A stretch of 64,000 nt of DNA from Streptomyces sp. LHD-70 (GTDB lineage: Bacteria > Actinomycetota > Actinomycetes > Streptomycetales > Streptomycetaceae). Positions 32,832 to 41,078 of this stretch are shown piece after piece. Position 1 is the stretch's first letter. Each line of letters starts with the position of its first letter. The stretch covers positions 124,001 to 188,000 of the forward strand of contig NZ_JAVIFW010000009.1 in NCBI RefSeq assembly GCF_031157275.1, given 5' to 3'. The notes beneath the pieces were generated by a model. It was given only the letters and a program-made list of their open reading frames with translations, was not told the DNA's origin and ran no database searches. A program made the translations under genes and the position numbers.

Positions 32832-33755
32832 TCACTCCCCTCGCGCAGCGCTCCCCACCTGCGTCCGAACCGCCCCCATGCTCGCCGCCACCACCAGCGC
32901 GATCGCCAGCGCGTCCGTCCAGGACAGGGCCTGATGGAGGATCAGGAAGCCCGCCGTCCCCGCGATGGCCGGTTCCAGGCTCATCAGGACCGCGAACGTG
33001 GGCGCCGGCATCCGGCGCAGCGCGAGGAGTTCAAGGGTGTACGGCAGGACGGACGACAGGACCGCGACCGCCGCGCCGAGCGCCAGCGTCGTGGGCACCA
33101 GGAGCTTCGAGCCGGACTCGGCGAAGCCGAACGGCAGGCTCAGGACCGCGCCGACCGCCATCGCGAGGGCGAGCCCGTCCGCCTGCGGGAAGCGCCGCCC
33201 CGTACGGGAGCTGAACACGATGTACGTCGCCCACATCACGCCCGCGCCGACCGCGAACGCCGCACCCACCGGGTCAAGGCCGCCGAATCCGCCCGCCCCG
33301 CCGAGCAGGAACACACCGCCCAGGGCGAGCCCCGCCCACAGGGCGTTGACCGCGCGGCGGGAGGCGAGGACCGAGAGCGCCAGCGGGCCGAGCACCTCCA
33401 GGGTGACGGCGGGGCCCAGCGGGATACGGGCGACGGCCTGGTAGAAGAGGCCGTTCATGGCGGCCATCGTCGCGCCGAAGACCAGGACCGTGCCCCAGTC
33501 GGCCCGCGTGTAGCCGCGCACCTTCGGGCGGCAGACCAGGAGCAGGACCACGGCCGCCGCGACGAGCCGGATCGTCACCACACCGAGCGCACCGGCCCGC
33601 GGCATCAGCGTCACGGCGACCGCCGCGCCGAACTGCACGGAGACGCACCCGCCGAGCACCAGCCCGACCGGCCCGGCCCCGCGGCGCGCACGGCTCGACC
33701 CCACCCCGTCAGGGGCGACGGTTGCCTGTTCGGCGGTCTGCGGGCCAGGGTTCAC
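32832..33755 (-). CDS. EamA-family (DMT) transporter
   Basis: A 307-aa membrane protein with ten predicted helices in two EamA repeats, for example GLVLGGCVSVQFGAAVAV, IRLVAAAVVLLLV, ALWAGLALGGVFLLGG and AIALVVAASMGAV. The RhaT/RhtA-like branch exports metabolites such as threonine/homoserine or amino-acid analogues; the actual substrate is unknown. The GTG start has GGAG 7 bases upstream. It is divergent from serC. The spacer holds repeated TGCACT/AGTGC half-sites that may form an operator for this gene. Confidence 0.87.
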   Translation of the reverse strand: MNPGPQTAEQATVAPDGVGSSRARRGAGPVGLVLGGCVSVQFGAAVAVTLMPRAGALGVVTIRLVAAAVVLLLVCRPKVRGYTRADWGTVLVFGATMAAMNGLFYQAVARIPLGPAVTLEVLGPLALSVLASRRAVNALWAGLALGGVFLLGGAGGFGGLDPVGAAFAVGAGVMWATYIVFSSRTGRRFPQADGLALAMAVGAVLSLPFGFAESGSKLLVPTTLALGAAVAVLSSVLPYTLELLALRRMPAPTFAVLMSLEPAIAGTAGFLILHQALSWTDALAIALVVAASMGAVRTQVGSAARGE

Positions 33756-33785
33756 GGGTGTCTCCGATGACGTACGTTCACAGCA

Positions 33786-33830
33786 AGTGCTGTACAGGAT
33801 CCTGCACTAGCCAGGCCAAGGTACTGCACT
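33786..33830. promoter_or_regulatory. Repeated AGTGC/GCACT half-sites upstream of the EamA gene
   Basis: AGTGC at 33786-33790 faces GCACT at 33804-33808 around a CAGGATCCTG palindrome, with another TGCACT at 33825-33830. The cluster lies 30-75 bases upstream of the exporter start, suitable for a GntR- or LysR-type regulator. Confidence 0.4.
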
Positions 33831-33915
33831 GACGGCGTCGAGGTCTCCTCCCTTCCGTCCGTGGACACCCCGTCTCGGGGGATGGACCACGCAAACCCCC
33901 CGGCCTGGGACCCGC

Positions 33916-33921
33916 TAGGCT
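33916..33921 (+). promoter_or_regulatory. -10 box of a leaderless serC transcript
   Basis: TAGGCT at 33916-33921 precedes the GTG at 33928 by 6 bases with no ribosome-binding site between them, so transcription probably starts at the first codon. Confidence 0.5.
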
Positions 33922-33927
33922 CCCGAC

Positions 33928-35046
33928 GTGGCTGAGATCCAGATTCCCGCTGACATCAAGCCCGCCGACGGCCGTTTCGGCGCGGGCCCCTCCAAGGTGC
34001 GTACGGAAGCGCTCGACGCTCTGGCCGCCACCGGAACCTCCCTGCTCGGAACGTCCCACCGCCAGGCCCCGGTCAAGAACCTGGTCGGCCGGGTGCGCGA
34101 GGGCATCCAGAGCCTCTTCCAGCTCCCCGAGGGCTACGAGGTCGTCCTCGGCAACGGCGGCTCGACCGCGTTCTGGGACGTCGCGACCCACGGCCTGATC
34201 GAGAACAAGTCGCAGCACCTGTCGTTCGGCGAGTTCTCCTCCAAGTTCGCCAAGGCCGCCAAGCTGGCCCCGTGGCTCGCCGAGCCCACGGTCATCCAGA
34301 GCGAGCCGGGCACGCACCCGACCCCGCAGGCCGAGTCGGGCGTGGACGTGTACGCGTACACGCACAACGAGACCTCCACCGGTGTCGCCGCCCCCATCAA
34401 GCGGGTCGAGGGTGCCGACGCGGGCTCGCTCGTCCTGGTGGACGCCACCTCCGGTGCGGGCGGTCTGCCCGTGGACATCACCGAGACGGACGTCTACTAC
34501 TTCGCGCCGCAGAAGTCCTTCGCCGCGGACGGCGGCCTGTGGCTCGCCGCGTTCTCCCCGGCCGCGATCGAGCGCGCCGAGCGGATCCACGGCAGCGGCC
34601 GGCACGTGCCGGAGTTCTTCTCGCTGCCCACCGCGATCGACAACTCGCGCAAGAACCAGACGTACAACACCCCGGCGCTCGCCACCCTGTTCCTGCTCGC
34701 CGAGCAGCTGGACTGGATCAACGGCCAGGGCGGTCTCGACTGGGCGGTGCGCCGCACGGCCACCTCCTCGCGCACGCTCTACGGCTGGGCCGAGGAGTCC
34801 AAGTACGCGAGCCCCTTCGTGGCGGACCCGGCGCAGCGCTCGCAGGTCATCGGCACGATCGACTTCTCGGACGACGTGGACGCGGCCGCCGTCGCCAAGG
34901 CGCTGCGCGCCAACGGCATCGTGGACACCGAGCCGTACCGCAAGCTGGGCCGCAACCAGCTGCGCGTCGCGATGTTCCCGGCGATCGACCCGGCGGACGT
35001 CGAGGCCCTCACGGCCTGCGTGGACTACGTGATCGAGAAGCTGTAA
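33928..35046 (+). CDS. serC: Phosphoserine aminotransferase
   Basis: A 372-aa PLP enzyme converting 3-phosphohydroxypyruvate plus glutamate to O-phosphoserine (serine pathway; also pyridoxal synthesis in some bacteria). It belongs to the class V aminotransferase fold of the actinobacterial type. FGAGPSKVRTEALDAL is at the N-terminus, VDATSGAGGLPVDI supplies the PLP-ring Asp, FAPQKSFAADGG carries the PLP-binding Lys near 196, and RKLGRNQLRVAMFPAID is near the C-terminus. The GTG start appears leaderless. A perfect 16-bp hairpin follows the stop, so it is probably monocistronic. Confidence 0.95.
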   Translation: MAEIQIPADIKPADGRFGAGPSKVRTEALDALAATGTSLLGTSHRQAPVKNLVGRVREGIQSLFQLPEGYEVVLGNGGSTAFWDVATHGLIENKSQHLSFGEFSSKFAKAAKLAPWLAEPTVIQSEPGTHPTPQAESGVDVYAYTHNETSTGVAAPIKRVEGADAGSLVLVDATSGAGGLPVDITETDVYYFAPQKSFAADGGLWLAAFSPAAIERAERIHGSGRHVPEFFSLPTAIDNSRKNQTYNTPALATLFLLAEQLDWINGQGGLDWAVRRTATSSRTLYGWAEESKYASPFVADPAQRSQVIGTIDFSDDVDAAAVAKALRANGIVDTEPYRKLGRNQLRVAMFPAIDPADVEALTACVDYVIEKL

Positions 35047-35063
35047 CCCCATTTCGTACGCAT

Positions 35064-35097
35064 ACGGGCCCGGCACCTGCCCAGGTGCCGGGCCCGT
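35064..35097 (+). terminator. Perfect 16-bp terminator hairpin after serC
   Basis: ACGGGCCCGGCACCTG (35064-35079), CC, CAGGTGCCGGGCCCGT (35082-35097), 18 bases after the stop. The real loop would be wider. Among the strongest hairpins in the window. Confidence 0.88.
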
Positions 35098-35104
35098 TCG
35101 CGTG

Positions 35105-35298
35105 CACCTGCCTCAGCGGCTCAACCGTGCTCGACCCGAGGTGCTGGCCGCGGCGCGCGGCGCGGAGGCGGACCCCGGCTCAGCGACCGCAAGTACCGCA
35201 TGCTGCAAGGGGTGTTGGTGCACACCTTGCACCGCATCCGCGGGTACCGGACGCTGCACTACGAGGTGCACCCCCAGACCGTTTCCGTAAAGTCCCGC
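35105..35298. other. Short spacer with a doubtful coding remnant
   Basis: A frame on the plus strand around 35176-35300 reads LSDRKYRMLQGVLVHTLHRI and RGYRTLHYEVHPQT, which looks more protein-like than the surrounding frames, but it has no start signal and runs into the convergent gene. It may be a gene remnant or chance. Nothing else is seen. Confidence 0.25.
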
Positions 35299-36294
35299 TC
35301 ACCCCTTGCGGAACAGCCTCCGCAGGCCGAACACGGCCGCCATGACGATCAGCCCGACCACGACCGTTCCGGACACGAGCCCGTCACCCTCACCGTCACC
35401 GCCCTTGGATGCCGAACTCCCGTTCTCCAGCGGCGACTTGACCGGCTCGTCGTCCACCGCCCCCGGCACCTCGATCGGCTCGACCTCGCTGCCCCGGCCC
35501 TCCGAGCCGTACATCAGCGTCGTCCCGTCCGGGCTGTACGTCACCGACTCGCCCTGCCGCTGCAACGGCACGTCCGCCCGCTCGGGGCCGACCGGCCTGC
35601 CGCCCTTCCAGGTGTACGAGGACGCCTCGAAGTAGCCGCGAAGCAGCAGCCGTCGGCCGTCCGGCGAGAAGGCGCCGTCGGTCGTCCAGAGGTCGACGTC
35701 CGCGACCCTCCGGAAGACATTGGTGCCCGAGGCGGACAGCTCGGCCGGCCCCTCGTAGAGCCCGCCGCCGCCGTCGCGCTTCTTGTCGGCGACATAAACC
35801 CGGCCCGTCTTCGGATGCACCATCAGCGCCTCGGCGTCCCGCGCCCCTCCGGCGTACTTCACCACGTACTGCGTCGCCTTCACCGTCGCGTCCCGCAGCT
35901 GCTTCGGCTCGGGGAGGCGGTAGATCCACACGTGGTCCCAGGTGCCGCCGAGATTGTCCCCGATGTCGCCCACGTACAGGTCGCCGTCCGGGCCGATCGA
36001 CACGGCCTCCACGTCGCGCGGCTCACCCACCCCGCTGAGGGTGAGCGTGGCGACGGTCTTCCCGGTGCGGGAGTCGACCGCGTAGAGGTGGGCGCCGTCG
36101 TCGCTGTCGTTGTGCGTCCAGTAGATCCCCGGGTGCGCGCGGCTCGCGGCGAGGCCGCTGGACTCGGTGATCCTCGGGTCCTCGATCGTGAACCCGTCAT
36201 TTCCCCCGTCGGCGGCAGCCGCCGGACCCGCCGCGCTGAGCAGCAGGAGCGCCGCCGCCCCGGTCACACCCGTCACACCCACAAGTGAACGCAT
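35299..36294 (-). CDS. Secreted, C-terminally anchored beta-propeller-like protein
   Basis: A 331-aa exported protein. A signal peptide (VGVTGVTGAAALLLLSAAGP, cleavage near AAAADGG) is followed by repeated four-strand blade-like segments: ESSGLAASRAHPGIYWTHND, LTLSGVGEPRDVEAVSIGPD, DLYVGDIGDNLGGTWDHVWI and DGTTLMYGSEGRGSEVEPIE. These suit an esterase-like phytase/PD40 propeller. A C-terminal hydrophobic segment (SGTVVVGLIVMAAVFGL) with a basic tail (RRLFRKG) anchors it in the membrane, so the propeller faces outward. Acidic turns suggest metal binding; no catalytic residue is assigned. ATG at 36294 is taken because the signal peptide starts there. Confidence 0.78.
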   Translation of the reverse strand: MRSLVGVTGVTGAAALLLLSAAGPAAAADGGNDGFTIEDPRITESSGLAASRAHPGIYWTHNDSDDGAHLYAVDSRTGKTVATLTLSGVGEPRDVEAVSIGPDGDLYVGDIGDNLGGTWDHVWIYRLPEPKQLRDATVKATQYVVKYAGGARDAEALMVHPKTGRVYVADKKRDGGGGLYEGPAELSASGTNVFRRVADVDLWTTDGAFSPDGRRLLLRGYFEASSYTWKGGRPVGPERADVPLQRQGESVTYSPDGTTLMYGSEGRGSEVEPIEVPGAVDDEPVKSPLENGSSASKGGDGEGDGLVSGTVVVGLIVMAAVFGLRRLFRKG

Positions 36295-36304
36295 GCGCCC
36301 AGAC

Positions 36305-36380
36305 TGCCAGGTGAGGTGGAGGCCCTTGAGGCGCAGGCCCCCGAGACGTAGGCGCCTGACACGTAGGCCCCACGTGTGCA
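36305..36380. repeat. Short GACGTAGGCSCC-like repeats upstream of the propeller gene
   Basis: Imperfect copies of GAGGCGCAGGCCCC and GACACGTAGGCCCC follow one another in the spacer between the divergent propeller and SGNH hydrolase genes. Confidence 0.5.
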
Positions 36381-36433
36381 GCCTCACACCACGGGCCGGT
36401 GCCGCGGCCCCCCGCATCCGGAATGATGAGCGG

Positions 36434-37117
36434 ATGCTCAGGCTCCTCTTCGTCGGTGACTCGATGACCATCGGCAGCGCCGGCGAACACACCTGGCGCC
36501 ACCGCATGTGGCAGCACCTGCGCAGCTCGTACGGCGGCCCGTTCCAGATCGTCGGCCCGCGCGAGACGCTCTACGACAAGGCCGCCGACGCCCCCGTCTC
36601 GCACGAGTACGCGGCCGGCGTCGAGCCCGCCTTCCCGCGCCGCCATCTCGCCGGCTGGGGCGAGGGCTGGCTGCACATGGCCCCGCTGATCGGCGAGACC
36701 GTACGCGAGCAGCGCGCCGATCTGCTCCTCGTCTCCCTAGGCCTGATCGACCTCGGCTTCTACACCGACGCCGAGCAGACCGCGGCCAACGTCGGCACGT
36801 TCCTCACCGAGGCCCGCGCCGCGAACCCCCGGATCGCGGTCGCGATCCTGCCGGTCATCCCCAACGTCCGCGCCCGCACGGACCCTTCGTTCGCCGCGGA
36901 GGTCGACCACTTCAACGAACTCCTCGCGAAGACGGTCGCCGACCTCGACACGGACCGCTCCCCCGTCCTCCTCGCCTCGGTCCCGCCGTCGTACGACATC
37001 GACCTCGACACGTACGACGGCACGCACCCGAATGCCTCCGGCGAGCACAAACTGGCGGAGGCGTTCGCGGACGCGATGTACCAGGCGTGGGACCTCGGAG
37101 AGCCGTACTCCGGATAA
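36434..37117 (+). CDS. SGNH/GDSL-family hydrolase
   Basis: A 227-aa esterase or lipase-like enzyme. Block I is RLLFVGDSMTIGSAGEHTWR with the nucleophile Ser in GDS (about residue 9). The block III Asn-equivalent lies in VSLGLIDLGFYTDAEQTAAN, which lacks the usual GxND glycine-asparagine pair. The block V Asp-His pair is DGTHPNASGEHKLAEAF. No signal peptide is seen, so it is probably cytosolic. The block III departure makes it a divergent member, possibly an esterase on sugar or lipid substrates. It is divergent from the propeller gene. Confidence 0.82.
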   Translation: MLRLLFVGDSMTIGSAGEHTWRHRMWQHLRSSYGGPFQIVGPRETLYDKAADAPVSHEYAAGVEPAFPRRHLAGWGEGWLHMAPLIGETVREQRADLLLVSLGLIDLGFYTDAEQTAANVGTFLTEARAANPRIAVAILPVIPNVRARTDPSFAAEVDHFNELLAKTVADLDTDRSPVLLASVPPSYDIDLDTYDGTHPNASGEHKLAEAFADAMYQAWDLGEPYSG

Positions 37118-37208
37118 AGGTTCGAACTCCCCGTGACTCGGTCACCGTGCGTATCGTTGTACTGCGCGGGTGCCCGTGACCGATGGGCGCCCGGGGAGGA
37201 GCGCCACG

Positions 37209-37805
37209 ATGACCGTCGTAGAGACCGACAGGATCGAGATGGCCGAAAGCAACGACGAGCGCACTCTGGACGAGATGTTCGAGTGGCTTGAAAAGATGCC
37301 CATCCCCGAGGGATACAAGACCGAGTTCGTCGGGGGGCACCTCTTCATGTCGCCGCAGCGGGACAACCACTGGGAAATCATCTTCGACATCCTCGACCAG
37401 CTGCGCACCAAGTACCCGCGCAAGCGCCTCAAGTCCGACGTGCGGATCGACTACCCCGGATATCTCAACGGCTTCGCCACCGACGTCACGCTGCTCAAAG
37501 CGGATGCCGTCAAGAACGCCAAGGGCCAGTGGCGGTACCAGGACGTCGAGTTCACGGCCGAAGTCATCAGCCGAAGCACCGGAATGAACGACTACGGCCC
37601 GAAGAAGGACGCCTACGCCGAAGCCGGAGTCCCCCTCTACCTCGTCGTCGACCCCTACCAGGGCCGGTGCCACGTCTACACCGACCCCAAGAACGGCGAA
37701 TACCGGTCAGAGTCGAAGGCTGACTTCGGCGAAGAGATCGACCTCACCCACACCGTCATCGGCGTCACCCTCGACACCTCCGACTTCCACCGCGAGGGAC
37801 GGTGA
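37209..37805 (+). CDS. Uma2-family (DUF820) putative endonuclease
   Basis: A 198-aa protein of the Uma2 family, which has a PD-(D/E)XK nuclease-like fold and is often present in many copies in Streptomyces. The family pattern is visible: EGYKTEFVGGHLFMSPQRDN, KSDVRIDYPGYLNGFATDVT (catalytic Asp candidate), EFTAEVISRSTGMNDYGPKK (Glu plus Ser/Thr) and YAEAGVPLYLVVDPYQGRC. A cellular role has not been established for the family. The ATG follows GGGAGGAG by about 9 bases. It stands alone between an SGNH hydrolase and an aldo/keto reductase. Confidence 0.87.
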   Translation: MTVVETDRIEMAESNDERTLDEMFEWLEKMPIPEGYKTEFVGGHLFMSPQRDNHWEIIFDILDQLRTKYPRKRLKSDVRIDYPGYLNGFATDVTLLKADAVKNAKGQWRYQDVEFTAEVISRSTGMNDYGPKKDAYAEAGVPLYLVVDPYQGRCHVYTDPKNGEYRSESKADFGEEIDLTHTVIGVTLDTSDFHREGR

Positions 37806-37846
37806 CCCTTGCCTAGAGCCCACTCCACGCACTTCGCTGTACACCC

Positions 37847-38836
37847 ATGAAGTACACGCAGCTTGGACGCACGGGACTCAAGGTCAGCCGACTCGTCCTC
37901 GGCACCATGAACTTCGGCCCGCAGACCGACGAGCCGGAGAGTCACGCGATCATGGACGCCGCGCTCGGCGCGGGCGTCAACTTCTTCGACACCGCCAATG
38001 TGTACGGCTGGGGCGAGAACAAGGGCCGTACCGAGGAGATCATCGGCAGCTGGCTCGCCAAGGGCGGCGACCGGCGCGACAAGGTCGTGCTCGCCACCAA
38101 GGTGTACGGCAACATGGCCGGCGACGGCGATGTGTGGCCCAACCACGACCGCCTCTCCGCGCTCAACATCCGCCGCGCCGTGGACGCCTCCCTCAAGCGG
38201 CTCCAGACGGACCACATCGACCTCTACCAGTTCCACCACATCGACCGCCGCACCCCGGTCGAGGAGATCTGGCAGGCCATCGACGTACTGATCAAGCAGG
38301 GCAAGATCCTCTACGCCGGCTCCTCCAACTTCCCCGGCTGGAAGATCGCCCAGACCAACGAGACCGCCCGCCGCCTCGGCAGCTACGGCCTGGTCAGCGA
38401 GCAGTGCCTCTACAACCTCGCCGAGCGCCGCGCCGAGATGGAGGTGATCCCGGCCGCGCAGGAGTACGGACTCGGGGTCATCCCGTGGTCGCCGCTGCAC
38501 GGCGGACTGCTCGGCGGCGTCATCAAGAAGGAGGCGCAGGGCGGGCGCAGGACCAGCGGCCGCAGCGCCGACGCACTCGCCAACTCGCAGATGCGGGAGA
38601 AGGTGCAGGCCTACGAGGACCTGCTCGACAAGCACGGCATCGAACCCGGCGAGGCCGCCCTGGCCTGGCTCCTCACCCGGCCCGGGGTGACCGGCCCGAT
38701 CGTCGGCCCGCGCACCGCCGACCAGCTGGCCTCGGCGCTGCGCGCGGTCGAGCTGGAGCTGGGCGACGAGGTACTCGCGTCCCTGGACGAGATCTTCCCG
38801 GGTCCCGGCCCGTCGCCGGAGGCCTTCGCCTGGTAG
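37847..38836 (+). CDS. Aldo/keto reductase
   Basis: A 329-aa NADPH-dependent oxidoreductase. The catalytic tetrad is visible: Asp and Tyr in FFDTANVYGWGENKGRTEE (about 47-65), Lys in VLATKVYG (near 85) and His in YQFHHIDRRTP (near 128). The cofactor-binding end appears as GPIVGPRTADQLASALRAVE. It resembles the AKR11/YhdN-like group that reduces aldehydes and ketones of unknown physiological identity. A 12-bp inverted repeat follows the stop. It is convergent with a 28-residue membrane peptide gene and the RNA phosphodiesterase. Confidence 0.9.
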   Translation: MKYTQLGRTGLKVSRLVLGTMNFGPQTDEPESHAIMDAALGAGVNFFDTANVYGWGENKGRTEEIIGSWLAKGGDRRDKVVLATKVYGNMAGDGDVWPNHDRLSALNIRRAVDASLKRLQTDHIDLYQFHHIDRRTPVEEIWQAIDVLIKQGKILYAGSSNFPGWKIAQTNETARRLGSYGLVSEQCLYNLAERRAEMEVIPAAQEYGLGVIPWSPLHGGLLGGVIKKEAQGGRRTSGRSADALANSQMREKVQAYEDLLDKHGIEPGEAALAWLLTRPGVTGPIVGPRTADQLASALRAVELELGDEVLASLDEIFPGPGPSPEAFAW

Positions 38837-38858
38837 CTCGGACGGCTCAGTACGCGAG

Positions 38859-38900
38859 GGCGTCGGCCGTACGCGGGTGCCTCACCCCACGGCCGACGCC
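38859..38900. terminator. 12-bp inverted repeat between convergent genes
   Basis: GGCGTCGGCCGT (38859-38870) and ACGGCCGACGCC (38889-38900) with an 18-base loop. The right arm overlaps the 3' end of the small membrane-peptide frame. Possibly bidirectional. Confidence 0.55.
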
Positions 38901-38968
38901 ACCGCCACGACGACGAACATCAGCACAAGTACACCGGCCATGATCCGGTTACGGGTCTTCGGGTCCAC
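38882..38968 (-). CDS. 28-residue single-helix membrane peptide
   Basis: A short frame read as VDPKTRNRIMAGVLVLMFVV followed by VAVASAVG and a stop. It has a basic start and one clear transmembrane helix, a form often overlooked because of its size. It begins 10 bases after the RNA phosphodiesterase stop, in the same direction, so it may be the second gene of that unit. A GAAGG lies right at the GTG, too close for an ideal ribosome-binding site; translational coupling or the internal ATG (codon 10) are alternatives. The hydrophobic codon pattern is unlike random GC-rich sequence. Confidence 0.55.
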   Translation of the reverse strand: MDPKTRNRIMAGVLVLMFVVVAVASAVG

Positions 38969-38977
38969 CCTTCGAGG

Positions 38978-39550
38978 TTAACCGGCGCCCCCGAGCGGCC
39001 AGCGCTCGACCTCCTCGTACCGCGGCCGCTCCCCCGGCACACCACTGCGCGGCAGTCGGCTGTGCACGAGCGCGAGGTCGCCGACCGTCCACGGCTCCGA
39101 GGCGAATCCGGCGAGCACTTCGACGTACGGGCGCAGGTCGACGACGGCGGCGCGGCTGCGGGCGAGGGTGAGGTGCGGGGTGTAGCGGCGGTGGCCTTCC
39201 ATGGCGAGGCCCGCCTTGCGCGCGGCCGCCTCCGCCCGCTCCGCGAGCCGCCGCATCACATCGAGCTCGCCGTCCGCCCCGACCCAGAGCGCCCGGTCCC
39301 CGAACCGGCCGCCGCCGCGCAGGGCGAGCCGGAACGGCGCGGTGCGGTGGGCGGCCCGCGCGAGCCGCTCCCGCAGCTCGGGCCGGGTCTCCTCGGGTAC
39401 GTCGCCCAGGAACGCCAGCGTGAAGTGCCATCCGGCCCGCTCGGTCCAGCGCAACTCGTCGGCCCCGGGCAGCCGCTTCAACTCGCGCACCTCGCGGAGG
39501 AGTTGATGGACGGCGACAGCCGGGGGCAGAACGGCGGCGAAGAGTCTCAT
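38978..39550 (-). CDS. thpR: RNA 2',3'-cyclic phosphodiesterase (2H phosphoesterase)
   Basis: A 190-aa enzyme of the LigT/ThpR branch of the 2H phosphoesterase family, which opens 2',3'-cyclic phosphates on RNA. The two HxTx motifs are WHFTLAFLG (near residue 46) and YTPHLTLARSR (near 127), with the N-terminal MRLFAAVLPP strand typical of the family. The ATG at 39550 begins at that strand; a start five codons earlier is possible. The upstream spacer contains a 16-bp perfect palindrome belonging to a dispersed repeat. Identification is solid; a role in tRNA or RNA repair is known only for the family. Confidence 0.87.
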   Translation of the reverse strand: MRLFAAVLPPAVAVHQLLREVRELKRLPGADELRWTERAGWHFTLAFLGDVPEETRPELRERLARAAHRTAPFRLALRGGGRFGDRALWVGADGELDVMRRLAERAEAAARKAGLAMEGHRRYTPHLTLARSRAAVVDLRPYVEVLAGFASEPWTVGDLALVHSRLPRSGVPGERPRYEEVERWPLGGAG

Positions 39551-39575
39551 CGACCCAGTCTGCACGGGTCCCCAT

Positions 39576-39642
39576 CGCCGGAGGGCTCAATATTGAGCCC
39601 TCCGGCGCTTGAGGAGCGGGGGCCTGGGGGCGGAGCCCCCAG
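39576..39642. repeat. Dispersed inverted-repeat element, partial copy C, with double hairpin
   Basis: A perfect 16-bp palindrome with no loop (CGCCGGAGGGCTCAAT at 39576-39591 and its complement 39592-39607) is followed by CTGGGGGC-GGA-GCCCCCAG (39624-39642). The right-arm text CCCTCCGGCGCTTGAGGAGC matches copies A, D and E. It lies just past the MFS gene stop and could terminate it. Confidence 0.82.
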
Positions 39643-39662
39643 AGCTGTCCGGGGGCACAGCG

Positions 39663-41012
39663 TCACGCCGCCGTGGCCAGCCGATCCCGCGGCACGAAGC
39701 GGACCTGCGGGTGGCCGTGGTGCATGCCCACCTTCAGGCGCAGGCCGCCGACGCGGGCCAGGATCAGGCCGACCGTGCCCGCGGCGAGCGCGGCGATCAG
39801 GCCGCCCGCGGCGAAGCCGATCCGGGCACCGTACGTGTCGGTGATCCAGCCGACTAGGGGCGCGCCGACCGGCGTACCGCCCGTGAAGACCATCATGAAC
39901 AGGGCCATGACGCGGCCCCGCATGATCGGGTCGGTGGCCATCTGGACGCTGGAGTTGGCGGTCACGTTGACCGTCAGGCCCAGCATGCCGAGCGGCACGA
40001 GCAGCGCCGCGAACAGCCAGAACGTGGGCGCGAAGGACGCCACGATCTCCAGCAGCCCGAAGGCGAGCGCGGCCCCGACGAGCAGCCGCAGCCGCGAGGT
40101 GGCGCGGCGGGCGGCGAGCAGCGCACCGGCGAGCGAACCGGCCGCCATCAGGGTGTTGAGCAGGCCGTACGTCCCGGCGTCGCCGCCGAACACGTCGTCG
40201 ACGAAGGCGCTGAGCCAGATCGGGAAGTTGAACCCGAAGGTGCCGATGAACCCGACGAGGACGATCGGCCAGATCAGCTCGGGCCGCCCGGCGACGTACT
40301 TGAGGCCTTCCTTCAGCTGGCCCTTGCCGCGCGGCGCCCGCTCCACCTTGTACAGCTCGGCCGTACGCATCAGGGCGAGGCCGGCCATCGGCGCCAGGAA
40401 GGAGAGGCCGTTGAGCAGGAACGCCCAGCCGCTGCCGACCGCGGTGATCAGGACACCGGCGACGGCGGGCCCGACCAGGCGCGCGGACTGGAAGTTCGCG
40501 GAGTTCAGGCTGACGGCGTTGGCCAGCTGCTCCTTGCCGACCATCTCCGACACGAAGGTCTGCCGCGCCGGGTTGTCGACGACGGTGACGAGGCCGAGCA
40601 GGAACGCGGTGAGGTAGACGTGCCAGACCTGGACGTGCCCGCTGAGGGTGAGCACACCGAGCGCGGCACCGGTCAGACCCATCGCGGTCTGGGTGAAGAA
40701 CAGCAGCTTCCGCTTGGGCAGCCGGTCGACGAGCACGCCGCCGTAGAGCCCGAAGAGCAGCATCGGCAGGAACTGCAGCGCGGTGGTGATACCGACGGCG
40801 GTGGCGGAGCCGGTGAGGCTGAGCACCAGCCAGTCCTGGGCGATGCGCTGCATCCAGGTGCCGGTGTTGGAGACGACTTGACCCGTGAAGAAGAGCCGGT
40901 AGTTACGGACCTTCAGCGAGCTGAACATGCTCGGCTTGCGGGAGTCGGTGCGGACGGGGGTGTCGTGGGTGGCTGGTGCGGGGGCGGAGTCTGCTCCGGA
41001 TCCCGTACTCAA
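39663..41012 (-). CDS. MFS transporter (EntS-like MFS_3)
   Basis: A 449-aa permease with 12 predicted helices. SSLKVRNYRLFFTGQVVSNT and GTWMQRIAQDWLVLSLTGSA open the protein as in the EntS/MFS_3 branch, and the loop GLYGGVLVDRLPKRKLLFFT carries the MFS motif A. Such proteins export siderophores, macrolides or other small molecules. The start is taken as TTG at 41012 (MSTGSGADSAP-type leader) because AAGGAGG precedes it by about 9 bases; no ATG or GTG fits as well. It follows a MarR gene by about 64 bases on the same strand, so the MarR protein is the likely local repressor. Confidence 0.88.
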   Translation of the reverse strand: MSTGSGADSAPAPATHDTPVRTDSRKPSMFSSLKVRNYRLFFTGQVVSNTGTWMQRIAQDWLVLSLTGSATAVGITTALQFLPMLLFGLYGGVLVDRLPKRKLLFFTQTAMGLTGAALGVLTLSGHVQVWHVYLTAFLLGLVTVVDNPARQTFVSEMVGKEQLANAVSLNSANFQSARLVGPAVAGVLITAVGSGWAFLLNGLSFLAPMAGLALMRTAELYKVERAPRGKGQLKEGLKYVAGRPELIWPIVLVGFIGTFGFNFPIWLSAFVDDVFGGDAGTYGLLNTLMAAGSLAGALLAARRATSRLRLLVGAALAFGLLEIVASFAPTFWLFAALLVPLGMLGLTVNVTANSSVQMATDPIMRGRVMALFMMVFTGGTPVGAPLVGWITDTYGARIGFAAGGLIAALAAGTVGLILARVGGLRLKVGMHHGHPQVRFVPRDRLATAA

Positions 41013-41042
41013 AAGAGTTCGCCTCCTTGGTACTTGACGATC

Positions 41043-41078
41043 GTGCGGGTGGTTGTGCGGGTGGTCGTGCGGGTGGTT
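41043..41078. repeat. 12-bp tandem array reaching the marR stop codon
   Basis: GTGCGGGTGGTT/C occurs three times (41043-41054, 41055-41066, 41067-41078). The marR stop (TTA on plus, 41077-41079) begins in the last unit, so the array extends downstream from the stop codon into the MFS leader. Confidence 0.92.

Noticed and set aside
35105..35298. Plus-strand frame with protein-like text after serC
   Set aside because: No start codon with signal, short, and it collides with the convergent propeller gene; kept only as a doubtful remnant.
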